NCBI GenBank assembly: GCA_964348185.1
Contig: CAYGBW010000118.1
Coordinates: 1 to 25,259, forward strand
Direction of reading: 5' to 3'
DNA: 25,259 bases
From: CAYGBW01 sp964348185
GTDB taxonomy: Bacteria; Desulfobacterota; BSN033; WVXP01
In this document: piece after piece, positions 1 to 7,015 of the stretch
Position numbering within the stretch: position 1 is the stretch's first letter
Layout of the letters: each line of letters opens with the position of its first letter
Position numbers and translations under genes: made by a program
The notes under the pieces: model-generated
The model's database searches: none
The model's input: the letters and a program-made list of their open reading frames with translations, nothing else
What the model was told of the DNA's origin: nothing

Positions 1-426
1 ATGGTCCCGGCCCTATCCATACCGAAGTCCAATGGTGGGGGCGAAACTGACCAGACGAAGAGAGCACGCGAGATACTCGGATTTCTGAAGCTCGACCACC
101 TCAGGAGGGAATATGCAAGGAACCTCTCTGGGGGTCAGCAGAAATTGCTCGAGCTGGGGCGGATTTTGATGCTGGATCCCGAGGTGATCATGCTCGATGA
201 ACCATTCGCCGGGGTCCATCCTGAGCTGAAGATGGAGATCCATGATTACATCAGGGAGATGCACAAGGAAGGGCGGACGTTCATCATTATTAGCCATGAC
301 CTCCAATCGATCTTTGACTTGAGCAAGCGGTTAATCGTCCTTTCTGAAGGGAGAAAAATCTGCGATGGCACGCCCGAAGCGGTCAGGGATGATGAACGGG
401 TCGTCGAAGCATACCTGGGGGAGTGA
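1..426 (+). CDS. livG: Branched-chain amino acid ABC transporter ATPase LivG (3' part only)
   Basis: This is the C-terminal part of an ABC ATPase, cut by the window edge. The reading frame is open from base 1, so the ATG there is an internal codon and not a start. It carries the signature NLSGGQQK, a Walker B followed by the catalytic Glu (VIMLDEP), a D-loop region and the H-loop His (ISHDLQ). The Walker A and Q-loop lie upstream and out of view. The SGGQQKLLELGR and AGVHPE style and the partner gene downstream match LivG, one of two cytoplasmic ATPases that energise the LivHM permease for leucine, isoleucine, valine and related substrates. Its stop is followed at once by livF, so the two are co-transcribed. 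The substrate could also be another amide or short organic acid, since this transporter class is broad. Confidence 0.85.
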   Translation: MVPALSIPKSNGGGETDQTKRAREILGFLKLDHLRREYARNLSGGQQKLLELGRILMLDPEVIMLDEPFAGVHPELKMEIHDYIREMHKEGRTFIIISHDLQSIFDLSKRLIVLSEGRKICDGTPEAVRDDERVVEAYLGE

Positions 427-428
427 GG

Positions 429-1139
429 ATGCTCACGGTCGAAGAACTATTTGTCGGCTATTATCGGGATATACACATCCTTCAGGGGGTGTCGACTATG
501 GCCGAAGGGGCACAAATCACCAGCATCATCGGGCCGAATGGTGTGGGCAAGTCCACGCTCCTAAAGGCAATCTACGGCTTCCTCAAGCCGAATAAAGGGA
601 GGATCCTTTACAGTGGCGAGAATATAACCGGGATGGACCCCTACGCCGCTCCGAAGAAGGGGCTGGCCTACATTCCCCAAAGGAGGAACGTGTTTCCCTA
701 TCTCTCCGTAGAGGAGAACATGGAGATGGGGGCATGGACCTTTAAGCGGGAGAAGAGCCGGATCAGGCAGAAGCTGGAGGAGAATTACGAGCGCTTTCCC
801 AATCTTGCAGCCAAACGGAGGACAAAGGCCGACCACTTGAGCGGCGGGGAGCAGCGGATGGTTGAGCTGGGACGGGCGCTGATGGCCGATCCAGAGCTCT
901 TGCTTGTCGACGAACCCACAGCGGGACTGGCCCCTAAGTTCGCCAAAGAGATTCGCAACAGGCTCGAGGAGCTAAAGGGGGAAGGGAAGGCGATCGTCTT
1001 GGTCGAACAGAACATCCGCGAGGCCATCGGGATAGCGGATTATGTTTATGTTCTCGACCTGGGCAGGAACAAGGTCCAAGGCTCTCAAGATGAGTTCAAG
1101 ACTGATCTGAAAGACCTCGTAAAGGATTGGCTGTTCTAG
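429..1139 (+). CDS. livF: Branched-chain amino acid ABC transporter ATPase LivF
   Basis: Complete ABC ATPase of 236 residues, the usual LivF length. Visible motifs are Walker A GPNGVGKST, signature LSGGEQRMVELGR, Walker B LLLVDEP, and VEQN where most ABC ATPases have the H-loop His; VEQN is typical of LivF. It pairs with LivG to drive branched-chain amino acid (or similar) uptake across the inner membrane. I place the start at ATG 429, because GGGGGAG at 417-423 is a well-spaced ribosome binding site. A GTG at 423 that overlaps the livG stop would give two more residues but has a poorer site. It is the last gene of its operon and converges with aapP 37 bp further on. No intrinsic terminator is visible between them. 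Confidence 0.93.
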   Translation: MLTVEELFVGYYRDIHILQGVSTMAEGAQITSIIGPNGVGKSTLLKAIYGFLKPNKGRILYSGENITGMDPYAAPKKGLAYIPQRRNVFPYLSVEENMEMGAWTFKREKSRIRQKLEENYERFPNLAAKRRTKADHLSGGEQRMVELGRALMADPELLLVDEPTAGLAPKFAKEIRNRLEELKGEGKAIVLVEQNIREAIGIADYVYVLDLGRNKVQGSQDEFKTDLKDLVKDWLF

Positions 1140-1176
1140 TGCTGCTTCTCGATCAAATCCGTGTTGACGTCTTATC

Positions 1177-1953
1177 TTAATGCAAAATCTGGCTGAGAAA
1201 CAGTTTGGTCCGCTCGTGTTGGGGGTTTTGGAAAAACTCCGCTGGCGTATTTCCTTCAACGATTTGACCGAAGTCCATGAAAAGCACCCGGTGCGCCACG
1301 CTCTTGGCAAAGCCCATTTCGTGTGTGACCACAATCATGGTCATGCCTTCCTGAGCCAGTTCGATCATGACGTCCAGCACTTCCTTAATCATCTCCGGGT
1401 CAAGGGCAGAGGTGGGTTCATCAAATAGCATGACTTTCGGGTTCATACAAAGGCTGCGGGCGATGGCGACACGCTGTTGCTGGCCTCCTGAAAGCTGCCC
1501 CGGATATTTCCGTGCCTGTTCCGCGATATGCACCTTATCCAAGAAGTACATAGCCGTCTCTTCAGCTTCGGCCTTGGGGACCTTTCGCACCCAGATGGGC
1601 CCTAGGGCCAGGTTTTCGACGATTGTCAGGTGGGGAAAAAGGTTGAAATGCTGAAAAACCATGCCCACTTCTGCACGGATTTTCTCGATATTCTTGATAT
1701 TATCGGTGAGCTCGATACCGTCGACGATGATCCGACCCCTTTGATGGTCCTCGAGGCGATTGATGCAGCGAATCAGGGTTGATTTTCCGGAGCCTGAAGG
1801 CCCGCAAATGACGATACGTTCCTTCTTGTGGACGGTCAGGTTTATGCCCTGAAGCACGTGGAAGTCGCCAAACCACTTGTGCACATCGCTGATTTCTATC
1901 ATGGCTTCATCAGGCGTCTGGTTTTCCGCGTTTCTTAATCGTTCCTTGTTCAT
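1177..1953 (-). CDS. aapP: General L-amino acid ABC transporter ATPase AapP
   Basis: Polar amino acid uptake ATPase of 258 residues. Walker A GPSGSGKST is at about residues 51-59, the Q-loop in FQHFNLFPH at about 100, signature LSGGQ at about 154-158, Walker B VMLFDEP at about 174-180, and the H-loop in VVTHEMG. These are hallmarks of the GlnQ/AapP family. It hydrolyses ATP in the cytoplasm for the AapQM permease pair encoded just upstream. The start at 1953 has AGAGAGG about 7 nt before it. A 153-bp spacer separates it from aapM, longer than elsewhere in this operon, but there is no terminator in it. AapP is the normal last gene of aapJQMP. Confidence 0.93.
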   Translation of the reverse strand: MNKERLRNAENQTPDEAMIEISDVHKWFGDFHVLQGINLTVHKKERIVICGPSGSGKSTLIRCINRLEDHQRGRIIVDGIELTDNIKNIEKIRAEVGMVFQHFNLFPHLTIVENLALGPIWVRKVPKAEAEETAMYFLDKVHIAEQARKYPGQLSGGQQQRVAIARSLCMNPKVMLFDEPTSALDPEMIKEVLDVMIELAQEGMTMIVVTHEMGFAKSVAHRVLFMDFGQIVEGNTPAEFFQNPQHERTKLFLSQILH

Positions 1954-2106
1954 GAAAGCCTCTCTTTAGGAGTCAAAAGTCTCTTAACCTCCTCCCTCAT
2001 CACTCGGGGGAAACGACCAAGATTTACCCCCCCTATTCCATCTCTGAGTGTTCCCAATTTCATCGGCCAAAACAGTATCCAATAACCAGGATCAATGATC
2101 AACCAA

Positions 2107-3222
2107 CTAATCTTCTGTTGACAGCTCCTTTTCCAGCTTCCGACTGTAGTTCGACATGGAAAAACATCCAGCAAAGTAAAAAATGGCAATAAAGATATAG
2201 GCCTCGCGGCTGAACCCCATCCATTCAGGATTGGAGAGCACAGACTGGGTAGTCTTGAGCAGGTCGAACAGCGCGATGATCACCACGAGGGATGTGTCCT
2301 TAAACGCTGAAATGAGAATGCTGACCGTGGGTGGAATCACGATCTTCAGGGCCTGGGGTAGAATAACCAGCCGCATGGTCAGGTAGTAATTCAATCCTAT
2401 CGATTCCGCTGCCTCATATTGCCCGCGAGACATTCCCTGTAAACCGCCGCGGACCACCTCCGCAATGTACGCAGCGGTAAACAAAATGATGGCCACCTGT
2501 GCCCGGAGAATCGGATTGAGAAACTTGGTGATAGCGGCCCCCGGGGGCAAGAAAAGGGGAAAAATGATCGAAGACATAAAGAGCAGGCTGATAAGGGGCA
2601 CACCCCGGATCAACTCGATGTATAAGACGCAGAGCAGTTTCAGGGCGGGCAATCTGGATTGCCGCCCCAGGGCCAGGAGAACGCCCAGCGGGTAGGCAGC
2701 GGTGAGCCCGAAGACGGCAAGGAGAAGCGTCAGCGGGAGGCCGCCCCACTGGGTACTTTCCACCGGAGTCAATCCAAACAGCCCCCCCCTCATGAGCAGA
2801 CCCATGGTGAAAAGTCCAATAAACCAGGCATAGGCCAAGTGTTTCTTCCAATGATTCCGGTTCCTGCTGTAAGCAAGCAAGCCGACGAGAATGATCATGG
2901 CCAAAAGAGGACGCCATTGCTGGTCATAGGGGAAGAAAGCAAAGATGATAAAGCGCTGGTTTGTCGCGATGACGGACCAGCAAGCCCCTCCGGCCTCTCG
3001 ACATTCCTGTGCAGTGGTACTCCAAACACTATCAACGAAGGCCCAGCGGAACAGAGGAGGCACGATTCTCCAGAGAAGGAACAGCGTCACAACAGTGAGG
3101 AGAGAGTTAAACCACCCATTGAAAAGGTTGTTTCTGACCCACCCAATGACGCCCACACTCGTTACCGGGGGCTTTAATTCTTCTGTGACCGTGTCTCGGG
3201 TCGATGTCTCCATAAGTCCCAC
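2107..3222 (-). CDS. aapM: General L-amino acid ABC transporter permease AapM
   Basis: Inner-membrane permease of 371 residues with several hydrophobic helices. A HisM-type permease signature lies in the C-terminal third (EAAESIGLNY, then LPQALKIVIPP), which forms the EAA loop contacting the ATPase. The N-terminal half has the long extra segment that separates AapM/BztC-type permeases from shorter GlnP/HisM proteins. The GTG start at 3222 overlaps the aapQ stop by one base (TAGTG), which implies translational coupling. An in-frame ATG at 3213 is an equally possible start, and neither has a strong ribosome site. It forms the channel with AapQ for a broad set of L-amino acids. Confidence 0.9.
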   Translation of the reverse strand: MGLMETSTRDTVTEELKPPVTSVGVIGWVRNNLFNGWFNSLLTVVTLFLLWRIVPPLFRWAFVDSVWSTTAQECREAGGACWSVIATNQRFIIFAFFPYDQQWRPLLAMIILVGLLAYSRNRNHWKKHLAYAWFIGLFTMGLLMRGGLFGLTPVESTQWGGLPLTLLLAVFGLTAAYPLGVLLALGRQSRLPALKLLCVLYIELIRGVPLISLLFMSSIIFPLFLPPGAAITKFLNPILRAQVAIILFTAAYIAEVVRGGLQGMSRGQYEAAESIGLNYYLTMRLVILPQALKIVIPPTVSILISAFKDTSLVVIIALFDLLKTTQSVLSNPEWMGFSREAYIFIAIFYFAGCFSMSNYSRKLEKELSTED

Positions 3223-4406
3223 TATCTTTCGACGAGGGCCACTCTCTTGTTGTACCAGTTCATAAAGGCCGACGTTGACAAACTGAAAATAAGATAGACC
3301 GCCATGATGAGGGCCACCCCCTCAATGGCCTGTCCCGTCTGATTGATGGTCGTGTTAGCGACAGAAACGAAATCGGGAAATCCGATGGCCACGGCCAGAG
3401 AACTGTTCTTTGTCAGGCTGAGCATCTGGCTCGTCAGAGGGGGAATGATGACCCTCAGGGCCTGGGGTAAAACCACGAGGTTTAGGACTTGCGGAGGCCT
3501 CAGACCGATCGACATGGCGGCCTCTCTCTGGCCTTTGCTGACTGACTGGATGCCTGCTCGGACGACTTCCGCCACAAAGGCTGAGGTATAGATGACGAGG
3601 CCTGACAATAGGGCCACGAACTCAGGACTGACCGTCATGCCCCCTTCGAAATTGAACCCAACAAGCCTGGGAATATCCATTTTGGTAGGCGCGCCGGCCA
3701 GATACCAGGTGACCAAGGGGAATCCTATGATAATTCCGATAGACACACGAAAAACCGGGAAGAACCGTCCTGTTCTTTCCTGCCGCTTTTTTGCCCATCG
3801 GCGGAGAAGGTAGACGATCACGCACCCAACCAGGAAGGTTAAAAGCATGTATTTATGGGCCGGATGGGCCTCTGGAATCGTAAAAGCCACCCCGCGATTG
3901 CACAGGAAAAGGCCTTTGACCGGGGACAAGGCCTCCCGGGGGGATGGAAAAGTCTCATAAAAAATGGCATACCAGAAGAACAGCTGCAGGAGTACCGGAA
4001 TGTCCTGCATAACTTCGATATAGATCGCTGCCAATCTTGCCACAAGCCAGTTGGATGATAGCCGGGCCACCCCAATGATGGTTCCCAGCAAAACCGTCAA
4101 GATAATCCCGATGAAGGCAACCTTTAAGGTATTTAAAGCGCCGACGATGAGAGCGCGGCCATAGGAGCGGGCTGACGAATAAGGGATGAGAGACTCACCG
4201 ATCTCAAAGGCGGATTCCTTATTGAGAAAACCGAAACCTGTAGCAATGTTTTGTTTCTGAAGGTTTATGATGGTGTTGGATACGAGATAATAAGCCAGCA
4301 GCCCGACCATGGCGAGCACGCCAATCTGAAACATGATCGCCCGTTTTTTGGGATCAAGCCAGAATGGCACCTTGTCCGGTACCGATGTTTCCTCAAAATT
4401 TCTCAT
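3222..4406 (-). CDS. aapQ: General L-amino acid ABC transporter permease AapQ
   Basis: Inner-membrane permease of 394 residues, about the normal AapQ length. It has an N-terminal membrane anchor near residue 30, a conserved block around SARSYGRALIVGALNTLKVA, and the EAA loop REAAMSIGLRPPQ followed by LPQALRVIIPP near residue 325. It pairs with AapM to form the heterodimeric permease. The start at 4406 has only a weak ribosome site. The gene follows aapJ after about 170 bp that contain an intrinsic terminator-like hairpin, so permease expression probably depends on read-through. Its stop overlaps the aapM start. Confidence 0.92.
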   Translation of the reverse strand: MRNFEETSVPDKVPFWLDPKKRAIMFQIGVLAMVGLLAYYLVSNTIINLQKQNIATGFGFLNKESAFEIGESLIPYSSARSYGRALIVGALNTLKVAFIGIILTVLLGTIIGVARLSSNWLVARLAAIYIEVMQDIPVLLQLFFWYAIFYETFPSPREALSPVKGLFLCNRGVAFTIPEAHPAHKYMLLTFLVGCVIVYLLRRWAKKRQERTGRFFPVFRVSIGIIIGFPLVTWYLAGAPTKMDIPRLVGFNFEGGMTVSPEFVALLSGLVIYTSAFVAEVVRAGIQSVSKGQREAAMSIGLRPPQVLNLVVLPQALRVIIPPLTSQMLSLTKNSSLAVAIGFPDFVSVANTTINQTGQAIEGVALIMAVYLIFSLSTSAFMNWYNKRVALVER

Positions 4407-4534
4407 TATTTCTTAGGGAACCGATCGCTTGTCACAACGTCATGATCTGGGTGTGAACGGATTAGGAGGTAAGGGCATGGGACCTTTCACAACAAGCCTT
4501 TGCCCGGCGCGGATGTCCGGTCACAAGGAATCAG

Positions 4535-4563
4535 AAAAAAAGGTGCCCCTCTTGAGGGGCACC
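4535..4563 (-). terminator. Intrinsic terminator/attenuator between aapJ and aapQ
   Basis: On the minus strand this is GGTGCCCC paired with GGGGCACC across a short CTCAAGAG-type loop (10 complementary positions in total), followed directly by seven T. It lies about 12 bp after the aapJ stop and before aapQ. This is a textbook Rho-independent terminator. Binding-protein genes in ABC operons often have such a site so that the soluble receptor is made in excess over the membrane parts. Partial termination here is inferred. Confidence 0.85.
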
Positions 4564-4574
4564 CCAAAAACCGA

Positions 4575-5597
4575 TCATCGAAACGGTGCAGCATACATCA
4601 GCCCGCCCCTTGTCCACAGGTCATTCAGACCGCGCTCAAGGCCGAGTTGCGTGTTGGGGCCTACATTGCGCTCAAAGATCTCGCCATAGTTCCCCACTTG
4701 CTTGAGGATGTTGTAGGCCCACTTCTCATCCAGACCGAGGGCCTTGCCCATGCCGGGGGTAACACCCAGAATGCGCATGATTTGGGGGTTCTTGCTCTTG
4801 AGCATCTCATCCACATTTTTCGAAGTGATGCCCAGTTCTTCAGCCTCGATCAGGGCCATGACCGTCCAGTTGACGATGTCATACCACTGATCGTCACCAT
4901 GCCGGACCACAGGGGCCAAAGGCTCCTTAGAAATAATCTCGGGCAAGATAACGTAGTCGTCCGGGTTAAGAGCCACGGAGCGGTGGGCGGCCAACTGGGA
5001 AGCGTCTGAGGTCAAGCAGTCACAGCGGCCCGCAAAAAAGGCCTTTGACAGTTCAGGGGTTTGTTCGATCACAAGCGGTTTCCACGCCATGTTGTTTGCC
5101 CGGAAAAAGTCTGCCGCATTCATCTCTGTGGTTGTTCCCGGGAGAACGCATATCGTCGCACCATCCAGTTCCTTGGCACTCTTAACCCCCAGTTTCTTTG
5201 GTACCATGAATCCCTGGCCATCGTAATAGTTCACATGGGCGAAATTAAGACCGTTCACGGTTTCCCGAGTCAAGGTCTGCGTGGTATTACGGCACAACAC
5301 ATCGATTTCCTTCGACTGAAGTGCGGGCAATCGCTGTACCGCCGTAAGGGCCGTAAACCTCACCTTACTCGCGTCACCAAACACCGCGGCGGCAATGGCC
5401 TTTGCTGTATCCACGTCAAGGCCTTTCCACTCGCCTTTTTCGTCAGGCATGCTAAACCCAAAGACACCCCCGTTCACACCGACGATGAGCGTCCCTCTTG
5501 CCCTGACCGCGTCGAGGGTCTCTCCCGCGACCGCCACGCCCGCTACCGCAAGGACTGCAACCGCCACTCCTGCAACGCACCACTTGAAAATCCTCAT
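4575..5597 (-). CDS. aapJ: General L-amino acid ABC transporter periplasmic binding protein AapJ
   Basis: Periplasmic solute-binding protein of 340 residues. It starts with a clear signal peptide: basic MRIFKW, an Ala/Val-rich core, and likely cleavage after AGVAVA before GETL. The mature part begins with DAVRARGTLIVGVNGG and has the AapJ-like stretches PDEKGEWKGLDVD, LCRNTTQTLTRE and TSDASQLAA, matching the family-3 amino-acid receptors AapJ/BztA. It captures L-amino acids in the periplasm and delivers them to AapQM. The start at 5597 is supported by AGGAGG 8 nt upstream. It is the first gene of the operon, with a promoter at 5761-5788 and a terminator-like hairpin behind it. Confidence 0.94.
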   Translation of the reverse strand: MRIFKWCVAGVAVAVLAVAGVAVAGETLDAVRARGTLIVGVNGGVFGFSMPDEKGEWKGLDVDTAKAIAAAVFGDASKVRFTALTAVQRLPALQSKEIDVLCRNTTQTLTRETVNGLNFAHVNYYDGQGFMVPKKLGVKSAKELDGATICVLPGTTTEMNAADFFRANNMAWKPLVIEQTPELSKAFFAGRCDCLTSDASQLAAHRSVALNPDDYVILPEIISKEPLAPVVRHGDDQWYDIVNWTVMALIEAEELGITSKNVDEMLKSKNPQIMRILGVTPGMGKALGLDEKWAYNILKQVGNYGEIFERNVGPNTQLGLERGLNDLWTRGGLMYAAPFR

Positions 5598-5613
5598 CTC
5601 GTGTTCCTCCTTT

Positions 5614-5649
5614 CAGGTTTATAGATTAACCTCTCAGGTCGGAGACCTG
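5614..5649 (-). promoter_or_regulatory. Structured 5' leader of aapJ with competing hairpins
   Basis: On the minus strand, CAGGTC (5649-5644) can pair with GACCTG (5640-5635). AGGTT (5632-5628) can pair with AACCT (5619-5615), which ends three bases before the aapJ Shine-Dalgarno. The first CAGGT can also pair with ACCTG at 5618-5614, so the stems are mutually exclusive. The predicted mRNA leader is about 155 nt. Stems are short (5-6 bp) and any regulatory role is inference. Confidence 0.35.
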
Positions 5650-5760
5650 GCAATCTGTTTTGATGCCATAACACGAATGCCCTGAGTTCATTTGCACCCC
5701 ATACAGACCCCTTGGTTTCCTCCCATCCAGCCGGACGCCTCTGCCTTGTGGCCAAGAACG

Positions 5761-5788
5761 ATTTTAGCTTATTAAACACGAATGTCAA
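5761..5788 (-). promoter_or_regulatory. Sigma-70-type promoter of the aap operon
   Basis: Read on the minus strand, TTGACA (5788-5783) is a perfect -35 and TAAAAT (5766-5761) a near-consensus -10, with a 16-bp spacer. Transcription would start near 5754, about 155 nt upstream of aapJ. The 324-bp stretch 5598-5921 otherwise holds no gene I can support: the open frame across it would start upstream of this promoter. Confidence 0.7.
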
Positions 5789-5921
5789 GGAAAAAGAACA
5801 AGGGATCGTGATTTCCGGATCAATCGGAATGGCCTCTTCACCCATGGCCTGATTGACGACTATCATTAAGCGGTAGTCATTTTGTGACTCCTTCTAACGA
5901 TCGGCCTGGGGGGGATTCCGA

Positions 5922-6371
5922 TCAAAAGGGCAGGGCTTCCAAGAGGGCCTCGTAGTCGTCTCTGCCGACTTCCCTTCTGAGATCGATTGTCTGATCGGCT
6001 ACATTATACATGGCAAACAGGTAGGCCGGTCCACCAAGGTCCAGGGTCAGGGCAATGTGGGAGAGGATTCGGGCGATTCCGCACTCGCTAAACCCAGTGA
6101 ATTCTTCCGGGTGGTGACTGAAATACTCATATTCACGTTGATTGTATTCCCAGAGATCGAGAGCCCAGAGATCCACCACCTCCGATTCCCTTGCCCTTCG
6201 ATTCACCTCCAGAGCTTGGTAGATCCTGGTGAGGAGAGCGAGAAATCCTGGATCTCCCGGCTCTATTTTCTCAGCCGCCTCGAGTCGAAAAATCAGATGG
6301 GGACTGTCCTCCCGGACAAATAGGGATAGAGAGCGGATGCAGTCAATTGTATCAGCAAGGGATGCCTTCAT
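5922..6371 (-). CDS. Uncharacterised 149-residue protein
   Basis: I do not recognise this protein. It is 149 residues, acidic, with no signal peptide or membrane segment, and appears mostly helical. The only dense motif is an aromatic/acidic stretch near the middle (LWALDLWEYNQREYEYFSHH). It contains a single cysteine (near residue 97, in SECGIA), so it has no cysteine pair for metal or disulfide binding. The start at 6371 has GGCGAGGA 4-5 nt upstream, and no competing frame is convincing, so it is probably a real cytosolic protein. It is transcribed away from the prkA region and stands alone between aapJ and prkA, in the same direction as aap but upstream of the aap promoter. No function is proposed. 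Confidence 0.65.
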   Translation of the reverse strand: MKASLADTIDCIRSLSLFVREDSPHLIFRLEAAEKIEPGDPGFLALLTRIYQALEVNRRARESEVVDLWALDLWEYNQREYEYFSHHPEEFTGFSECGIARILSHIALTLDLGGPAYLFAMYNVADQTIDLRREVGRDDYEALLEALPF

Positions 6372-6667
6372 GGAATCCTCGCCTTACCGTGATCTATTTT
6401 CACACTTCTGATCCAACTTTGCAAAGCATTCTACTGGCCCCCATGTCGCTCGGAGAACAGGAAGACCCCCTTAGCCCCGGGAATAAGAGCTGATCGAATT
6501 CAGGCTGGTGGCTGAATTGCTCTTCTCAAGGCGGATTGGATGAATCGGGGGGATCATTCAGAGGATCTCTGGCTCTGAGGCAAATTTTGTCACAGGGGGC
6601 CTATTTTACCCCGATGAGGCGGGGGTAGCCGAGCATTTCATGGCTCTCTCAAGACCAGGACCAATCG

Positions 6668-6696
6668 TTGAAATTGTTGTGAAAGAAAGCTATAAT
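6668..6696 (+). promoter_or_regulatory. Sigma-70-type promoter upstream of prkA
   Basis: TTGAAA (6668-6673), a 17-bp spacer and a perfect TATAAT (6691-6696). Transcription would start near 6703, giving a leader of about 310 nt before prkA. Confidence 0.65.
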
Positions 6697-6705
6697 AGGA
6701 TTATA
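6691..6705. repeat. Dyad overlapping the -10 box
   Basis: TATAATAGGATTATA is a perfect 6-bp inverted repeat around three bases. It covers the -10 element and likely start site of the promoter at 6668-6696. It could be a repressor operator, or chance symmetry in an AT-rich -10 region. Confidence 0.4.
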
Positions 6706-6726
6706 CCGTGTGGGGCTCCATTTCGG

Positions 6727-6742
6727 TGGTATATTTCTTGCA
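6727..6742 (+). promoter_or_regulatory. Sigma-54 (RpoN) -24/-12 promoter element
   Basis: TGGTATATTTCTTGCA matches the RpoN consensus TGGCAYR-N4-TTGCW at every defined position except the fourth (T for C). The essential GG and GC pairs have the required 10-bp spacing. It points toward prkA, with a start expected near 6753. From memory, the E. coli homologues yeaGH are induced in nitrogen starvation through NtrC, so a sigma-54 promoter is plausible. No activator site was identified. Confidence 0.6.
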
Positions 6743-6811
6743 GTAATCAACTCAGACCATTTGCAGGTGGAATATGGCTTTACCCCTTGGCCCGTAATGT
6801 GGGTTTACCAA

Positions 6812-6834
6812 GTTCGGTTCGTTTCGAACCGAAC
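6812..6834. repeat. 23-bp perfect inverted repeat in the prkA leader
   Basis: GTTCGGTTCG and its exact complement CGAACCGAAC are separated by TTT, making a 10-bp arm dyad about 180 bp before prkA. No U-run follows, so it is not an intrinsic terminator. It could be a DNA operator or an mRNA hairpin. Its TTCG/CGAA composition resembles the repeat at the right end of the window. Confidence 0.6.
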
Positions 6835-7015
6835 GAATCCGTCTCGTGAAGCAGGTACCTCCTCGTTCTGGCAGCGCTGGCTCAGCATTTCACAAGGGGA
6901 ATTACCTGTTTTTTTTTGGAAGGAGGCCCAACTGGAAAGCTTAGACTTTGAGGACTTCCAAAAACAGGGGACATCCTAAAAAGGATTACCCGTACCCCAG
7001 CAAAGGAGGCCCGAC

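Larger units (their letters stand above)
6372..7015. other. Long intergenic control region upstream of prkA
   Basis: These 644 bp contain no supportable gene; the short frames in the second half lack ribosome sites and family features. The right half carries regulatory signals listed separately: a sigma-70 promoter (6668-6696), a TATAAT/ATTATA dyad (6691-6705), a sigma-54 element (6727-6742) and a 23-bp inverted repeat (6812-6834). A Shine-Dalgarno-like GGAAGGAGG lies near 6918-6926 with no start codon after it. I see nothing specific in about 6480-6640. Confidence 0.6.

Noticed and set aside
5594..5866. 90-codon minus-strand open frame ahead of aapJ
   Set aside because: It spans the predicted aap promoter and would start upstream of its transcription start; it shows no family features and its end overlaps the aapJ start.
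6372..6430. Weak promoter for the 149-residue protein (TTGCAA-N17-GAAAAT on the minus strand)
   Set aside because: Only about four of six positions match in each box, too little to call.
6640..6979. Two short + strand open frames (6640-6849 and 6710-6979) before prkA
   Set aside because: Neither has a ribosome site or family-like sequence, and they lie across promoter elements and a perfect inverted repeat.
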